From an uncultured Faecalibacterium sp. (GTDB taxonomy: Bacteria > Bacillota > Clostridia > Oscillospirales > Ruminococcaceae), in NCBI GenBank assembly GCA_934524985.1, contig CAKSYT010000019.1, positions 1 through 28,002 of the forward strand: a stretch of DNA of 28,002 nt. The letters run 5' to 3'. Under the pieces are notes generated by a model, which saw only the letters and a program-made list of their open reading frames with translations, was not told the origin of the DNA and did not search any database. This document shows, piece by piece, positions 14,446 through 22,747 of this stretch; the stretch's first letter is position 1, and each line of letters starts with the position of its first letter. Both the position numbers and the translations under genes were made by a program.

Positions 14446-15639
14446 TCAGCGCGGGTCTTTCTGCACCGGATGCAGCGCCCAGATGGCTGCAAAACCCGCC
14501 GCCGCACCGGCTATGGCAAGCAGGTGCCGCCCGTTCTCCAGCGCCAGCAAGTTGGCTGCAAAGGGGAACGCAAGGCTGCCCACGCTCTGCCCCAAAGCCA
14601 GAAAGCCATAGTTCACCCCCGCATGGGGCAGGCCGAACAGGTCGGTAGAAAGGGCGGGCAGCACCGCCGCCAGCGCCGAGTAGCAGAAGGTAAGCCCGGC
14701 GTAGCATACCACCACCCACCAGCCCCGCGCTGCCCAGAACGCCGCCGACAGCCCAAGCGAAGCCGCAAACAGCCCAAGGTCGGTGGCGCGGCGGCCAATG
14801 TGGTCGCTGAGCATGGGCATCAGCATCCGGCCTGCGGCGCTGCCCACGCTGCCCAGTACGATGCTCCACAGCGCAGCGGTCTCGTCCAGTCCGCGCTCCA
14901 TGCCCAGTTTTAAGATGATGGGGCTGAACAGCAGCACCGCCGGGGTGGAAAAGCACACTGCGCCCGCGCACAGCCAGTACTGCCTTGTGCGCAGCATCTG
15001 CCCCGGGGAGAGGTCAATGGTGTTTTTGCCGCTTGGCTGCTGCTTTTTCTGCGGCGGGTCGCTGAGCACCGCGCTGCCCGCAAGGCACACCGGCAAGGTG
15101 AGCGCCCCCAGCGCCCAGAACGCGCCCCGGATGCCCTGCACCGGGCCAAATCCCCGCAGCGCCGCCCGGACGAACAGGGTAAGGAACGCGCCGGAAAGCC
15201 CCACCGCCCCGCCGATGACCCCGGTCGCCAGTCCCTTACGGCCCGCGTACCACTTTTGGGCGCAGGACTGGATAGAGGGGTACAAAAACGCCGTGCCCAG
15301 CCCCGCCGGGATGCTGAACGCCAGAAAGAACCCCCACCCTGCCCAGCCCGGTAGAAACGCTGCCGCAAAAAAGCCGCCGCAGAGCAGGGCTGTGCCCCAC
15401 AATGCCGCGCAGCGCGGGCCCTTTTGATCCTGTAAAAAGCCGCCCAGCACACACCCCACCCCAAAGGCGGCAATGAGCAGGGCAAAGGCATAGCCTGCCC
15501 CCTGCTCCGAAAGGCCGTATTCCTCCATGACCGGCTGCTGAAAAACGCCCCAAGCCGCCGGTAAGCCGGTAAGCACCTGAATGGCTGCCCCCGCAGCCAG
15601 AATGGTCCACGGGTGTTTTGCTGCAAACTGCTGCTTCAT
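14446..15639 (-). CDS. MFS transporter, oxalate/formate antiporter (OFA)-like
   Basis: 397 residues, about 12 predicted membrane helices. Family-like segments are the N-terminal PWTILAAGAAIQVLTGLPAAWGVFQQPVMEEYGLS, the loop 2-3 motif GGFLQDQKGPR, IPAGLGTAFLYPS in helix 4, the WYAGRKGLATGVIGGAVGLSGAF block, and a central cytosolic loop ending in SDPPQKKQQPSGK. The sequence resembles the OFA group, which exchanges small carboxylates, but related members move other anions and no substrate can be read from the sequence. GAGGTG lies 6 nt before the ATG. It is transcribed alone, divergent from hisS, with 163 nt between. No terminator was recognised downstream. Confidence 0.85.
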   Translation of the reverse strand: MKQQFAAKHPWTILAAGAAIQVLTGLPAAWGVFQQPVMEEYGLSEQGAGYAFALLIAAFGVGCVLGGFLQDQKGPRCAALWGTALLCGGFFAAAFLPGWAGWGFFLAFSIPAGLGTAFLYPSIQSCAQKWYAGRKGLATGVIGGAVGLSGAFLTLFVRAALRGFGPVQGIRGAFWALGALTLPVCLAGSAVLSDPPQKKQQPSGKNTIDLSPGQMLRTRQYWLCAGAVCFSTPAVLLFSPIILKLGMERGLDETAALWSIVLGSVGSAAGRMLMPMLSDHIGRRATDLGLFAASLGLSAAFWAARGWWVVVCYAGLTFCYSALAAVLPALSTDLFGLPHAGVNYGFLALGQSVGSLAFPFAANLLALENGRHLLAIAGAAAGFAAIWALHPVQKDPR

Positions 15640-15688
15640 ACTTTCACCTCAAAGATTTGTGCAATTTGCGATAGTGTGCCCATTTGGA

Positions 15689-15716
15689 TTGACAATCCGG
15701 CATTATCCTTTATAAT
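15689..15716 (+). promoter_or_regulatory. Promoter of hisS
   Basis: TTGACA (15689-15694) and TATAAT (15711-15716) are both exact consensus, with a 16-nt spacer. The start should be near 15723, with an 80-nt leader. Confidence 0.85.
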
Positions 15717-15742
15717 GGTAAAGTACTGAGTTAAAAAACGCT

Positions 15743-15771
15743 CCCGCCCCTTTTCAGGCATCGAGGGCGGG
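15743..15771 (+). promoter_or_regulatory. Leader hairpin upstream of hisS
   Basis: CCCGCCC (15743-15749) pairs with GGGCGGG (15765-15771) inside the hisS leader, ending 31 nt before the ATG. It is followed by TACAATTT rather than a T-run, so it is not a plain terminator. No T-box sequence is visible. It may shape translation or RNA stability. Confidence 0.4.
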
Positions 15772-15802
15772 TACAATTTACAGATAGAGAGGAATTACTG
15801 TT

Positions 15803-17044
15803 ATGAAAACACAGGCTTTGAAGGGTATGCGGGATCTGCTGCCCGCTGAGCAGACCCTGCGCGATTACATTCAGGGCAAGATTCTGGAGACCTACCGCTC
15901 CGCCGGTTTTGAGCGCATCTCCACCCCCATGCTGGAGGATATGGAAAATCTGGACAAGTCCGACGGCGGCGACAACCTGAACCTGATCTTCAAGGTGCTC
16001 AAGCGCGGCGACAAGCTGACCGCCGCCCTGAACACCGGCGACCCCAAGCAGCTGTCCGACATGGGTCTGCGCTACGACCTTACCCTGCCGCTGAGCCGCT
16101 ACTACGCCGCCAACAAGGATAAGCTGCCCAGCCCCTTCAAGGTCATCCAGACCGACCGGGTGTTCCGCGCCGAGCGCCCGCAGAAGGGCCGTCTGCGCGA
16201 GTTTGTGCAGTGCGATATCGACATTCTGGGCGATGCTTCCCCCAACGCCGAGGTGGAGCTGATCGACGTGACCACCCGCGCGCTGCTGAACATCGGTTTT
16301 ACCGGATTTACCGTTAACATCAACGATCGCCGCATCCTGCGCGGCATGCTGGAGAGCATGGGCTTTGCCGCCGACACGCTGGATTCCGTCTGCATCACCT
16401 TTGACAAGATGGACAAGATCGGTGCCGAAGGCGTGAAGGCCGAGCTGACCGAAAAGCAGCTGCCGGAGAGCGCCATCCACGCACTGGCAGACTTCATTGC
16501 CGCCGGGGACGTGACGCTGGACGCCGTGGCTGCCCGCTGCGCCGACCCCGCCATCGCCGATGACCTGAAGTATGTGCTGGCTACCGCCAACACGCTGGCT
16601 GCTGGACGTTATCAGGTGGCCTACTGCCCCAGTCTGGTGCGCGGTCAGGGCTACTACACCGGTATGGTGTTCGAGGTGACCTGCCCGCAGTTCAGCGGTG
16701 CTGTGGCCGGCGGCGGCCGTTACGACAACATGGTGGGCAAGTTCCTTGGCGTGCAGGTGCCCGCCGTGGGCTTTTCCATCGGCTTCGAGCGGGTGTGCGG
16801 CATTCTGCTGGAGCAGGGCTACCAGATCCCCGGCGCAAAGCAGAAGATCGCCCTGCTGTACGGCAAAGACGTTGACTTCCCTGCCGTGCTGAGCAAGGCC
16901 GCCGCACTGCGCGAGCAGTACAATGTCACCGTGCTGCCGCAGGGCAAAAAGCTGGGCAAGCAGCTGGGTCAGCTGGAAGCCGCAGGCTTTGCAGGCGCAG
17001 CCTTTATGGACAAGGACGAGGTGAAGATCTTCGCCCAGCAGTAA
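15803..17044 (+). CDS. hisS: Histidine--tRNA ligase
   Basis: 413 residues; charges tRNA-His with histidine in the cytosol. Class II features are KGMRDLLPAEQ at the start, motif 2 FKVIQTDRVFRAERPQKGRLREFVQCDIDI (about 112-141), the histidine motif as SLVRGQGYYTGMVFEV near 276, and motif 3 GGGRYDNMVG...VGFSIGFERV. A short C-terminal anticodon-binding domain (about 350-413) ends KIFAQQ. The histidine motif reads RGQGYYT instead of the common RGLDYYT; the catalytic Arg is kept. The length is near the shorter end for HisRS. A HisZ paralogue was considered, but motif 2 and an anticodon domain support a true ligase. It has its own promoter, a leader hairpin and a strong terminator. Confidence 0.9.
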   Translation: MKTQALKGMRDLLPAEQTLRDYIQGKILETYRSAGFERISTPMLEDMENLDKSDGGDNLNLIFKVLKRGDKLTAALNTGDPKQLSDMGLRYDLTLPLSRYYAANKDKLPSPFKVIQTDRVFRAERPQKGRLREFVQCDIDILGDASPNAEVELIDVTTRALLNIGFTGFTVNINDRRILRGMLESMGFAADTLDSVCITFDKMDKIGAEGVKAELTEKQLPESAIHALADFIAAGDVTLDAVAARCADPAIADDLKYVLATANTLAAGRYQVAYCPSLVRGQGYYTGMVFEVTCPQFSGAVAGGGRYDNMVGKFLGVQVPAVGFSIGFERVCGILLEQGYQIPGAKQKIALLYGKDVDFPAVLSKAAALREQYNVTVLPQGKKLGKQLGQLEAAGFAGAAFMDKDEVKIFAQQ

Positions 17045-17071
17045 ACTGCCCGCCTGACGATTTTAAAATTT

Positions 17072-17112
17072 GTGGGTCAGAAACGTCTGCGGACGTTTCT
17101 GACCCACTTTTT
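17072..17112 (+). terminator. Terminator of hisS (16-bp stem, UGCG tetraloop)
   Basis: GTGGGTCAGAAACGTC (17072-17087) pairs perfectly with 17092-17107 around TGCG, then TTTTT (17108-17112). Confidence 0.93.
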
Positions 17113-17128
17113 CAGCCATCACAACACT

Positions 17129-17165
17129 AAAAAAGCAGCCCCGCCGGTGCTCCGGCGGGGCTGCT
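17129..17165 (-). terminator. Terminator of glyQS
   Basis: AGCAGCCCCGCCGG (17134-17147) pairs with 17152-17165, a 14-bp stem with a 4-nt loop. On the minus strand T residues follow (17129-17133). It sits between the converging hisS and glyQS. Confidence 0.88.
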
Positions 17166-17185
17166 TTTGCGTAACAGTGTATTTT

Positions 17186-18607
17186 TTAGAACTCGATCTT
17201 GCTCTCGATGTAGCTCTTCAGCTCGCTGATGGGCATACGCACCTGCTCCATGGTGTCGCGGTCACGGACGGTGACGCAGTTGTCGGCAGCAATGCCCTTA
17301 GCCTCGTCGCCCACAGTGTCAAAGTCCACGGTGATGCAGAACGGAGTGCCGATCTCGTCCTCGCGGCGGTAACGCTTGCCGATAGAACCGGTATCGTCGT
17401 AATCCACCATGAAGTACTTGCTCAGCTCGTTGCGGATCTCCATAGCCTTCTCGCCCAGCTTCTTGCTCAGGGGCAGCACGGCGCACTTGTAGGGAGCCAG
17501 AGCCGGATGCAGACGCAGCACGGTGCGGACATCCTCCTTGCCCTTGCTGTCGGTCAGGTGCTCCTCGTCGTAGGCCTCGCACAGGAAAGCCAGCGCCACA
17601 CGGTCACAGCCCAGAGAGGGCTCGATGACGTAGGGAATGTAGTGCTCGTTGGTCTCGCTGTCGAAGTACTCCAGGCTCTTGCCGGAAGCCTCCTGATGGC
17701 GGGTCAGGTCGTAGTTGGTACGGTCTGCAATGCCCCACAGCTCGCCCCAGTCGGTGAACGGGAAGGCGTACTCGATATCGGTGGTAGCACGGCTGTAGAA
17801 GGCCAGCTCTGCGGGCTCGTGGTCACGCAGGCGCAGGTGTTCCTTCTTGATGCCAAGGCTCAGCAGCCAGTTCTCGCAGTAGTCCTTCCAGTAAGCGAAC
17901 CAGTCCAGATCGGTGCCGGGCTTGCAGAAGAACTCGCACTCCATCTGCTCGAACTCGCGGGTGCGGAAGGTGAAGTTACCCGGGGTGATCTCGTTGCGGA
18001 AGGCCTTGCCCACCTGACACACGCCGAAGGGCAGCTTACGGCGGGTGGTGCGCTGGATGTTGGCAAAGTTGACAAAGATGCCCTGTGCGGTCTCGGGACG
18101 CAGATAGCAGGTGGAGGAGCTATCCTCGGTCACGCCGATGGCGGTCTTGAACATCAGGTTGAACTTGCGGATGGGGGTAAAATCGTGCTTGCCGCACACG
18201 GGGCAGACGATATCCTCGTGCTCTGCGATGAAAGCATCCATCTCGTCAAAGCTCATGGCGTCCACGTTTACCTCGGGGTGCTCCTCACCGATCAGCTTGT
18301 CGGCGCGGTGGCGTGCCTTGCAGGCGCGGCAGTCCAGCAGGGGGTCCGAGAAGCTGGACACATGGCCGGTGGTCACCCAGGTCTGGGGGTTCATGATGAT
18401 GGCAGCATCCAAGCCCACGTTATAGGGGCTTTCCTGCACAAACTTTTTCAGCCATGCCTTTTTGACGTTGTTCTTGAACTCCACGCCAAGGGGGCCGTAG
18501 TCCCAGCTGTTGGCCAGACCGCCGTAGATCTCGGAACCGGGGAACACATAACCACGGTTCTTGCAAAGATTGACGATCATATCAAGGGTCTTTTCGCTCT
18601 GTTCCAT
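17186..18607 (-). CDS. glyQS: Glycine--tRNA ligase (alpha2 type)
   Basis: 473 residues from ATG 18607 ([19 protein letters not shown]); AAAGGA lies upstream, and earlier in-frame starts would cross the promoter. Class II alpha2 GlyRS features are [23 protein letters not shown] at the start, two cysteine pairs (CRAC...CPVC) that could bind zinc, motif 2 region [45 protein letters not shown], and motif 3 [16 protein letters not shown]. The anticodon domain ends with [18 protein letters not shown] and [12 protein letters not shown]. This single-chain form is used instead of the alpha/beta (glyQ/glyS) enzyme. No T-box leader is seen, although many Firmicutes control this gene that way. Confidence 0.95.
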   Translation of the reverse strand: MEQSEKTLDMIVNLCKNRGYVFPGSEIYGGLANSWDYGPLGVEFKNNVKKAWLKKFVQESPYNVGLDAAIIMNPQTWVTTGHVSSFSDPLLDCRACKARHRADKLIGEEHPEVNVDAMSFDEMDAFIAEHEDIVCPVCGKHDFTPIRKFNLMFKTAIGVTEDSSSTCYLRPETAQGIFVNFANIQRTTRRKLPFGVCQVGKAFRNEITPGNFTFRTREFEQMECEFFCKPGTDLDWFAYWKDYCENWLLSLGIKKEHLRLRDHEPAELAFYSRATTDIEYAFPFTDWGELWGIADRTNYDLTRHQEASGKSLEYFDSETNEHYIPYVIEPSLGCDRVALAFLCEAYDEEHLTDSKGKEDVRTVLRLHPALAPYKCAVLPLSKKLGEKAMEIRNELSKYFMVDYDDTGSIGKRYRREDEIGTPFCITVDFDTVGDEAKGIAADNCVTVRDRDTMEQVRMPISELKSYIESKIEF

Positions 18608-18719
18608 TGTAGTACATCCTTTCCGTCCGCGGCTGGTTTGCCGTGTCGTATCGTGTTGTGTCCCGGCGGCTTTCCCCACCGCCGGGCGTGCTTTCGGCTT
18701 GCGCAAGCACAGTATATTT

Positions 18720-18748
18720 ACTGTACCATGTTTTGCCCCGCTTGTAAA
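18720..18748 (-). promoter_or_regulatory. Possible promoter of glyQS
   Basis: On the minus strand: TTTACA (18743-18748), 17-nt spacer, TACAGT (18720-18725). The leader (about 105 nt) contains a CCGGCGG/CCGCCGG-type hairpin around 18663-18686 but no T-box consensus. Confidence 0.4.
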
Positions 18749-18762
18749 GCCCGGCAAACAGT

Positions 18763-20967
18763 TCAGCCGCGCTCTGTCAGGTATTTTACCAGCAGGCGGT
18801 ACAGGGTATCCGGGTCGATGGGCTTGGGCAGGTGCTCGTTCATGCCGGCCTGCAACGCTTTCAGGCGATCCTCTGTAAAGGCGTTTGCCGTCATGGCAAA
18901 AATGGGAATGGTCTTTGCGTCCGGGCGGTCCATAGCGCGGATGGCGCGGGTAGCCTCGTGGCCGTCCCGCACCGGCATCATCACATCCATCAGGATGGCG
19001 TCAAAGCCGCCCACCGGCGAGGCTGCAAAGGCTTCCACCGCCTGCTGTCCGTCGGCGGCTTTGGTCACCTTTACGCCCACCTCGTTCAGCAAGAACTCCA
19101 CGATCTCCATGTTCAGGGCGTTGTCCTCGGCCAGCAGCAGCCGCCTCCCCTGCAGCACGGCAAGGTCTGTCTGCTGCTGCTCCGGCTCTGCGGCCTCGGT
19201 ACTATCGACGGCAAAGGGCAGAGTAATGGTGTAGGTGGTGCCTACGCCCTGCTTGCTTTCCACCCCGATGGTGCCGCCCATCTTATCCACAAGGCTTTTG
19301 GTGATGGACATTCCAAGGCCGGTGCCGCCGTATACCGAGCGTGCCCCGGCATTCTCCTGCGTAAAGGGCTCGAACATCCGCTTCTGGAACTCCTCGCTCA
19401 TGCCGATGCCGGTGTCCGCGCAGACAAAGCAGATCTGCACTTTGTCCCCGTTGCTGCTCAATTCAAAGCAGTCCAGCATCACCCGGCCCTTTTCCCGGTT
19501 ATACTTGATGGCGTTGCTGAGCACGTTCATCAGCAGCCGCTTGACGTGCAGCGAACTGCCCACCAGCCGGGGATGCGGCAGCCTGCCGTATTCCCGGTGC
19601 AGAACGATTCCGCGCTCTGCTGCCTGTTTTTCCAGCACATCCGTGATCTCGTGCATCAGCTCGGGCAGATCAAAGGGCACATTTTCCAGCACCACCTCGC
19701 CGGACTCCAGCTTGCCCATGTCCAGCACCTCGTTCACCAGCTCCAGCAGCAGGGTGGAGGCCTCCCAGACCTTTTTGCGGCAGTCGGCCTGCCGTGCCAT
19801 ATCCTCCGGGCAGCGGTCGCCGATCTCCACCATGCCCCGGATGCCGTTGATGGGGGTACGGATATCGTGGCTCATGCGCTGCAAAAATTCGGTCTTGGCA
19901 ATGTTTGCGCTCTCTGCTTTCAGCGCAGCCGCTTTGAGGGTCTTTTGGTACTCCTGCTCCCGGCGCAGCTGCTGCTCCCGGTAGCGCTGGTCGGTCTTGC
20001 CGCGCAGCAATTGCAGCAGGAACAGGATGACCATGTAAGCAAAGGCAGCCATGCTCGCATTGCGCATGGTAGAGACATACACCTCCCGCTCCGGGCGGTA
20101 GACGTAGATATAAAAGCTGCGCCCCTGCCCCACGATGCCGTAGGCGTACTGCTGCCCGGTGGTGCTGTGCACATGGATCATGCCGCCGTCCGTGCTGCGC
20201 GCTTTTAAGGCAGAAAGGGTGGGGTTTTCGTCCACAGTGGTATCCAGCAAAGAGGGGTCGTTGCTGGCCACGATGCGGCCACCCCGGGTCACCACAATGG
20301 TGCCGTCCACGGCGGGGTTATAGCCCTGCACGCAGTTCTGGTAGGAAAGGCTGTAATTGCGTACATATTCTGCCGTAGTGCGGTAGTACACCACAAGCAC
20401 CCCGTCCCCGTCCTTTCGGGCGCAGGCTGCGGTGTCCACATAGGAGCCATCCTCATTTTCCGTCCGCCCGGCGTAGATCTGCTGGGGGTGGTCGGCCACC
20501 TTCAGCACGATAGAACCGGCCAGCTCCTTTTCCATCTGTTCCCGGATCTGCGGGTCAGCCACCCGGCCATCCTGTGAGGCACCACACAAAATTTTGCCCT
20601 CTGCCGAAAGCACAAGGATGCCGCTGAGGGTATAATCCTGCAAATATTCTTCCATAGCGGCATCGTCCAGCACCCGCCCGGGGTTTTCCTGCTGGTCCCG
20701 GGCGATCTCGCTGCACAGATGCTGCGCGTTTTCCATCATCCGCATCAGGCTTTTGGTCTCGGAGGCAAGGTTCAGGTTGTCGTAGCCGGTGCACTGCTCC
20801 TTAACGTAGCTGATGGTATCCTCAAACTGCTTTTCTGCATTTTGCAGGTCGCTGTGCGCCGAGGCCCCCAGCACGCCGCTCAGCAGCAACAGACCCGCAA
20901 GCACACACACCAAAGCGAACTGCTTCCAGCCGAAGGTGCTGTGGCTTTTTTCCATTCCGTCACGCAT
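18763..20967 (-). CDS. Hybrid sensor histidine kinase/response regulator
   Basis: 734 residues. Membrane span about 15-35, extracytosolic sensor about 36-303 (Cache-like: [20 protein letters not shown], then [22 protein letters not shown]), second span about 305-322, then a short coiled coil. HisKA has H367 in [11 protein letters not shown]; the HATPase has N-box N495, G1 DTGIG (518-522) and G2 GTGLGMS (548-554). A C-terminal receiver has E614/D615, phospho-acceptor D661 (LMDVMMP), T693 and K715. There is no output domain, so the phosphate must pass on or act through the receiver itself. The ATG at 20967 lies inside the end of the solute-binding-protein gene (8-nt overlap), with GGAGG about 10 nt upstream, so the two are translationally coupled. 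Confidence 0.93.
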   Translation of the reverse strand: MRDGMEKSHSTFGWKQFALVCVLAGLLLLSGVLGASAHSDLQNAEKQFEDTISYVKEQCTGYDNLNLASETKSLMRMMENAQHLCSEIARDQQENPGRVLDDAAMEEYLQDYTLSGILVLSAEGKILCGASQDGRVADPQIREQMEKELAGSIVLKVADHPQQIYAGRTENEDGSYVDTAACARKDGDGVLVVYYRTTAEYVRNYSLSYQNCVQGYNPAVDGTIVVTRGGRIVASNDPSLLDTTVDENPTLSALKARSTDGGMIHVHSTTGQQYAYGIVGQGRSFYIYVYRPEREVYVSTMRNASMAAFAYMVILFLLQLLRGKTDQRYREQQLRREQEYQKTLKAAALKAESANIAKTEFLQRMSHDIRTPINGIRGMVEIGDRCPEDMARQADCRKKVWEASTLLLELVNEVLDMGKLESGEVVLENVPFDLPELMHEITDVLEKQAAERGIVLHREYGRLPHPRLVGSSLHVKRLLMNVLSNAIKYNREKGRVMLDCFELSSNGDKVQICFVCADTGIGMSEEFQKRMFEPFTQENAGARSVYGGTGLGMSITKSLVDKMGGTIGVESKQGVGTTYTITLPFAVDSTEAAEPEQQQTDLAVLQGRRLLLAEDNALNMEIVEFLLNEVGVKVTKAADGQQAVEAFAASPVGGFDAILMDVMMPVRDGHEATRAIRAMDRPDAKTIPIFAMTANAFTEDRLKALQAGMNEHLPKPIDPDTLYRLLVKYLTERG

Positions 20968-21796
20968 GGGTGCTGTCCTCCAGTCCGTCCAGATAGTGCC
21001 CGGGGTCGTCCAGATAGCGGCTCACGATCTGCCGGACAGTACCGTCTGCCAGCATCTCCTTGAAAACCTCCGTCAGCTGCTGCGGCAGGTCATCGCTGCG
21101 ATTTTTGGCAAAGGCCACGCCCAGCCGCGCCGTCATCAGCGGCTCGTCCAGAATGCGGTATTCTACGCTGTAATCCTTCATGAACTGCTGGATGGCGCTT
21201 TCGTGAGCGGCCAAGGCATCCGCATAGCCCTTAATCAGGGTGGTGTAGAGCAGATCCCGGTTCTGCAGGGAATACAGCCTGCGCAGCCGGGGCAGACCGT
21301 TCTGCTCCGCGTTCAAAAACAGTTCCTCCGGCTTTGTGGTGGACTGCACCGCCACCACCTTGTCGGCCAGATCCTGCAGGGTGTAAATGTCGCTGTCAGA
21401 GCGCACCGCCACCACCTGACGGCTGTACAGATAAGGCCCTGCCCAGTGGTATTCTTCCTCGCGGCCATCCATGGAAAAGCTGCCCCAGATGCAGTCGATG
21501 GTGCCGTTTTCCACCAGTTCTTTCTTCTTTTCCCAGTCGATGGTCACAAATTTCACCCGGTAGCCCAGCCGCCCGAATGCCTCGGTGGCCAGTTCCACGT
21601 CAATGCCGGTGGGCGCACCGTCCGTGCCCATATAGTTGAAGGGCGGGTAGTTATCGCTGCCCACCACGATGACCGGCATCGCTGCCGTATAGCTGTCGGT
21701 TTTTCCGGTATGCAGGCAGCTGCAAAGCAGCGCCGCGCACATTGCCAGCGCCAGCAGACAGGCCGCCAGCCGCAGTCCTCTTCTGTGTTTTTTCAT
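20960..21796 (-). CDS. Family 3 solute-binding lipoprotein, likely sensor partner of the hybrid kinase
   Basis: 278 residues. The signal peptide (MKKHRRGLRLAACLLALAM) ends in lipobox LCSC with C27 as the lipid-bearing cysteine. The bilobal SBP_bac_3 domain has IVVGSDNYPPFNYMGTDGAPTGIDVELATEAFGRLG (43-78), DCIWGSFSMDGREEEYHWAGPYL and the typical end ...GTVRQIVSRYLDD. The family usually captures amino acids for an ABC importer, but no permease or ATPase follows. The gene overlaps a hybrid histidine kinase by 8 nt, as in systems where the binding protein supplies the signal. The ligand cannot be read from sequence. On the minus strand upstream there is a TATACT -10-like box near 21855 without a clear -35. 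Confidence 0.88.
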   Translation of the reverse strand: MKKHRRGLRLAACLLALAMCAALLCSCLHTGKTDSYTAAMPVIVVGSDNYPPFNYMGTDGAPTGIDVELATEAFGRLGYRVKFVTIDWEKKKELVENGTIDCIWGSFSMDGREEEYHWAGPYLYSRQVVAVRSDSDIYTLQDLADKVVAVQSTTKPEELFLNAEQNGLPRLRRLYSLQNRDLLYTTLIKGYADALAAHESAIQQFMKDYSVEYRILDEPLMTARLGVAFAKNRSDDLPQQLTEVFKEMLADGTVRQIVSRYLDDPGHYLDGLEDSTHA

Positions 21797-21921
21797 GGTT
21801 CTTCCATCCTGTGTTTTTTGCCGCTTTTTGTAATAGAATGCTCCACGCTATCAGTATAATAAAAACTGTTCCAAAAGAAAAGCCAAAAATTGCTTTTCCG
21901 GCAGGTTTTACATGTTTTTGC

Positions 21922-21959
21922 AAAAAGAACTCCCGGAGCGTCTGCAAACGCTTCGGGAG
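21922..21959 (-). terminator. Terminator of rlmH
   Basis: CTCCCGGAGCGT (21930-21941) and ACGCTTCGGGAG (21948-21959) form a 12-bp stem with G:T pairs and a 6-nt loop. On the minus strand TTC and TTTTT (21922-21926) follow. It starts 15 nt after the rlmH stop. Confidence 0.85.
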
Positions 21960-21973
21960 CCAAAAATGATCCT

Positions 21974-22459
21974 TTACTTGTGGTACTTCATGCCCGCATT
22001 GATGGTACAGGCGCGGTAGATCTGCTCGGTGAGCACCAGCCGTGCCAGCTGATGGGGCATGGTGATGCGCCCCATGCTGAATTTGAGGGCAGCGGCCTTT
22101 TTCACCTCATCGGACAGACCGTGGGAAGAGCCGATGACAAAGGCCACGTCCCCTGCCCCGCTGCCGGCGCGCTGCGCCAGAAACTGCGCCAGCTCGTCGG
22201 AGGAGATCTGTTTGCCCTCGATGCACATAGCTACGATGGCAGCCCCCTTGCGCACATTGGAAAGGATGGCCTTGCCCTCCTTGTCCAGCGCTTTTTTTAC
22301 CACGGCGTCCGAGGCGTTTTTCTCCTCGATCTTTTCCTCCGGCAGCTCAATGATGCGGAAAGCGGCAAAAGCCGCCAGACGCTTCTGGTACTCTGCCACG
22401 CCCTCGGCAAAATATTTGGCGTTCAGCTTTCCCACACAGATCAGGTCGATATTTTGCAT
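21974..22459 (-). CDS. rlmH: 23S rRNA (pseudouridine1915-N3)-methyltransferase RlmH
   Basis: 161 residues, the usual length of this SPOUT methyltransferase, which uses S-adenosylmethionine to methylate pseudouridine 1915 in helix 69 of 23S rRNA in assembled 70S ribosomes. Visible signatures are the N-terminal IDLICVGKLNAKYFAEGVAEYQKRL, the SAM-knot segment FVIGSSHGLSDEV (near 107-119), and the C-terminal block ITMPHQLARLVLTEQIYRACTINAGMKYHK. GAGGAAG lies about 6 nt before the ATG. It is monocistronic, between its own terminator and a structured repeat that may hold its promoter. Confidence 0.96.
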   Translation of the reverse strand: MQNIDLICVGKLNAKYFAEGVAEYQKRLAAFAAFRIIELPEEKIEEKNASDAVVKKALDKEGKAILSNVRKGAAIVAMCIEGKQISSDELAQFLAQRAGSGAGDVAFVIGSSHGLSDEVKKAAALKFSMGRITMPHQLARLVLTEQIYRACTINAGMKYHK

Positions 22460-22487
22460 GACTGCTTCCTCTTTTCAGGATAAACGA

Positions 22488-22517
22488 TTTAAACTTGTCT
22501 CCGCTTCGCTCTGACAA
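22488..22517 (-). promoter_or_regulatory. Possible rlmH promoter inside a terminal inverted repeat
   Basis: On the minus strand: TTGTCA (22512-22517), 18-nt spacer, TTTAAA (22488-22493), about 30 nt before the rlmH ATG. The -35 overlaps the left terminal repeat of the 22499-22725 element. Confidence 0.35.
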
Positions 22518-22543
22518 TAACAGCGGAAAATTTTTTATAATTT

Positions 22544-22584
22544 GTAACTCCGAAACGACTGCGGTTGTTTCGGAGTTACTTTTT
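22544..22584 (+). terminator. Terminator-type hairpin (16-bp stem, UGCG tetraloop), plus-facing
   Basis: GTAACTCCGAAACGAC (22544-22559) pairs (one G:T) with 22564-22579 around TGCG, then TTTTT (22580-22584). No plus-strand gene precedes it, so it may be part of the repeat element or stop antisense transcription. Confidence 0.65.
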
Positions 22585-22643
22585 CACGGGAGGGGTCCTA
22601 TCCAGACACTGCATCTTGCAATTGCGGCTCTTCCCGTGAAAAC

Positions 22644-22679
22644 GCAAATCAGAAAAGGCCGCAGCCTTTTCTGATTTGC
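22644..22679 (-). terminator. Terminator of parC (16-bp stem, UGCG tetraloop on the minus strand)
   Basis: GCAAATCAGAAAAGGC (22644-22659) pairs perfectly with 22664-22679. On the minus strand the loop is C(UGCG)G, followed by GTTTTC. It lies about 70 nt after the parC stop. Confidence 0.75.
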
Positions 22680-22747
22680 TGAATAAAAATAACATTTCCG
22701 CTAAGAATGGCAGAGCGAAGCGGAGCCATTTCTCAATAAAAAGCGTT

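Larger units (their letters stand above)
22499..22725. repeat. 227-bp element with imperfect 31-bp terminal inverted repeats (MITE-like)
   Basis: The left end CTCCGCTTCGCTCTG (22499-22513), 8 nt, AGCGGAAA (22522-22529) is mirrored by TTTCCGCT (22695-22702), 8 nt, CAGAGCGAAGCGGAG (22711-22725). Inside are two 16-4-16 hairpins facing opposite ways and an outer CACGGGA/TCCCGTG pair (about 22585-22638). There is no coding content. It fills most of the 288-nt rlmH-parC gap. Confidence 0.65.

Noticed and set aside
15803..17044. HisZ (ATP phosphoribosyltransferase regulatory subunit) instead of HisRS
   Set aside because: Motif 2, the histidine motif and an anticodon-binding domain are present, and no his biosynthesis gene is adjacent.
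18608..18762. T-box riboswitch before glyQS
   Set aside because: Expected because many Firmicutes glyQS genes have one, but no T-box consensus or antiterminator pair is present; only a plain GC hairpin.
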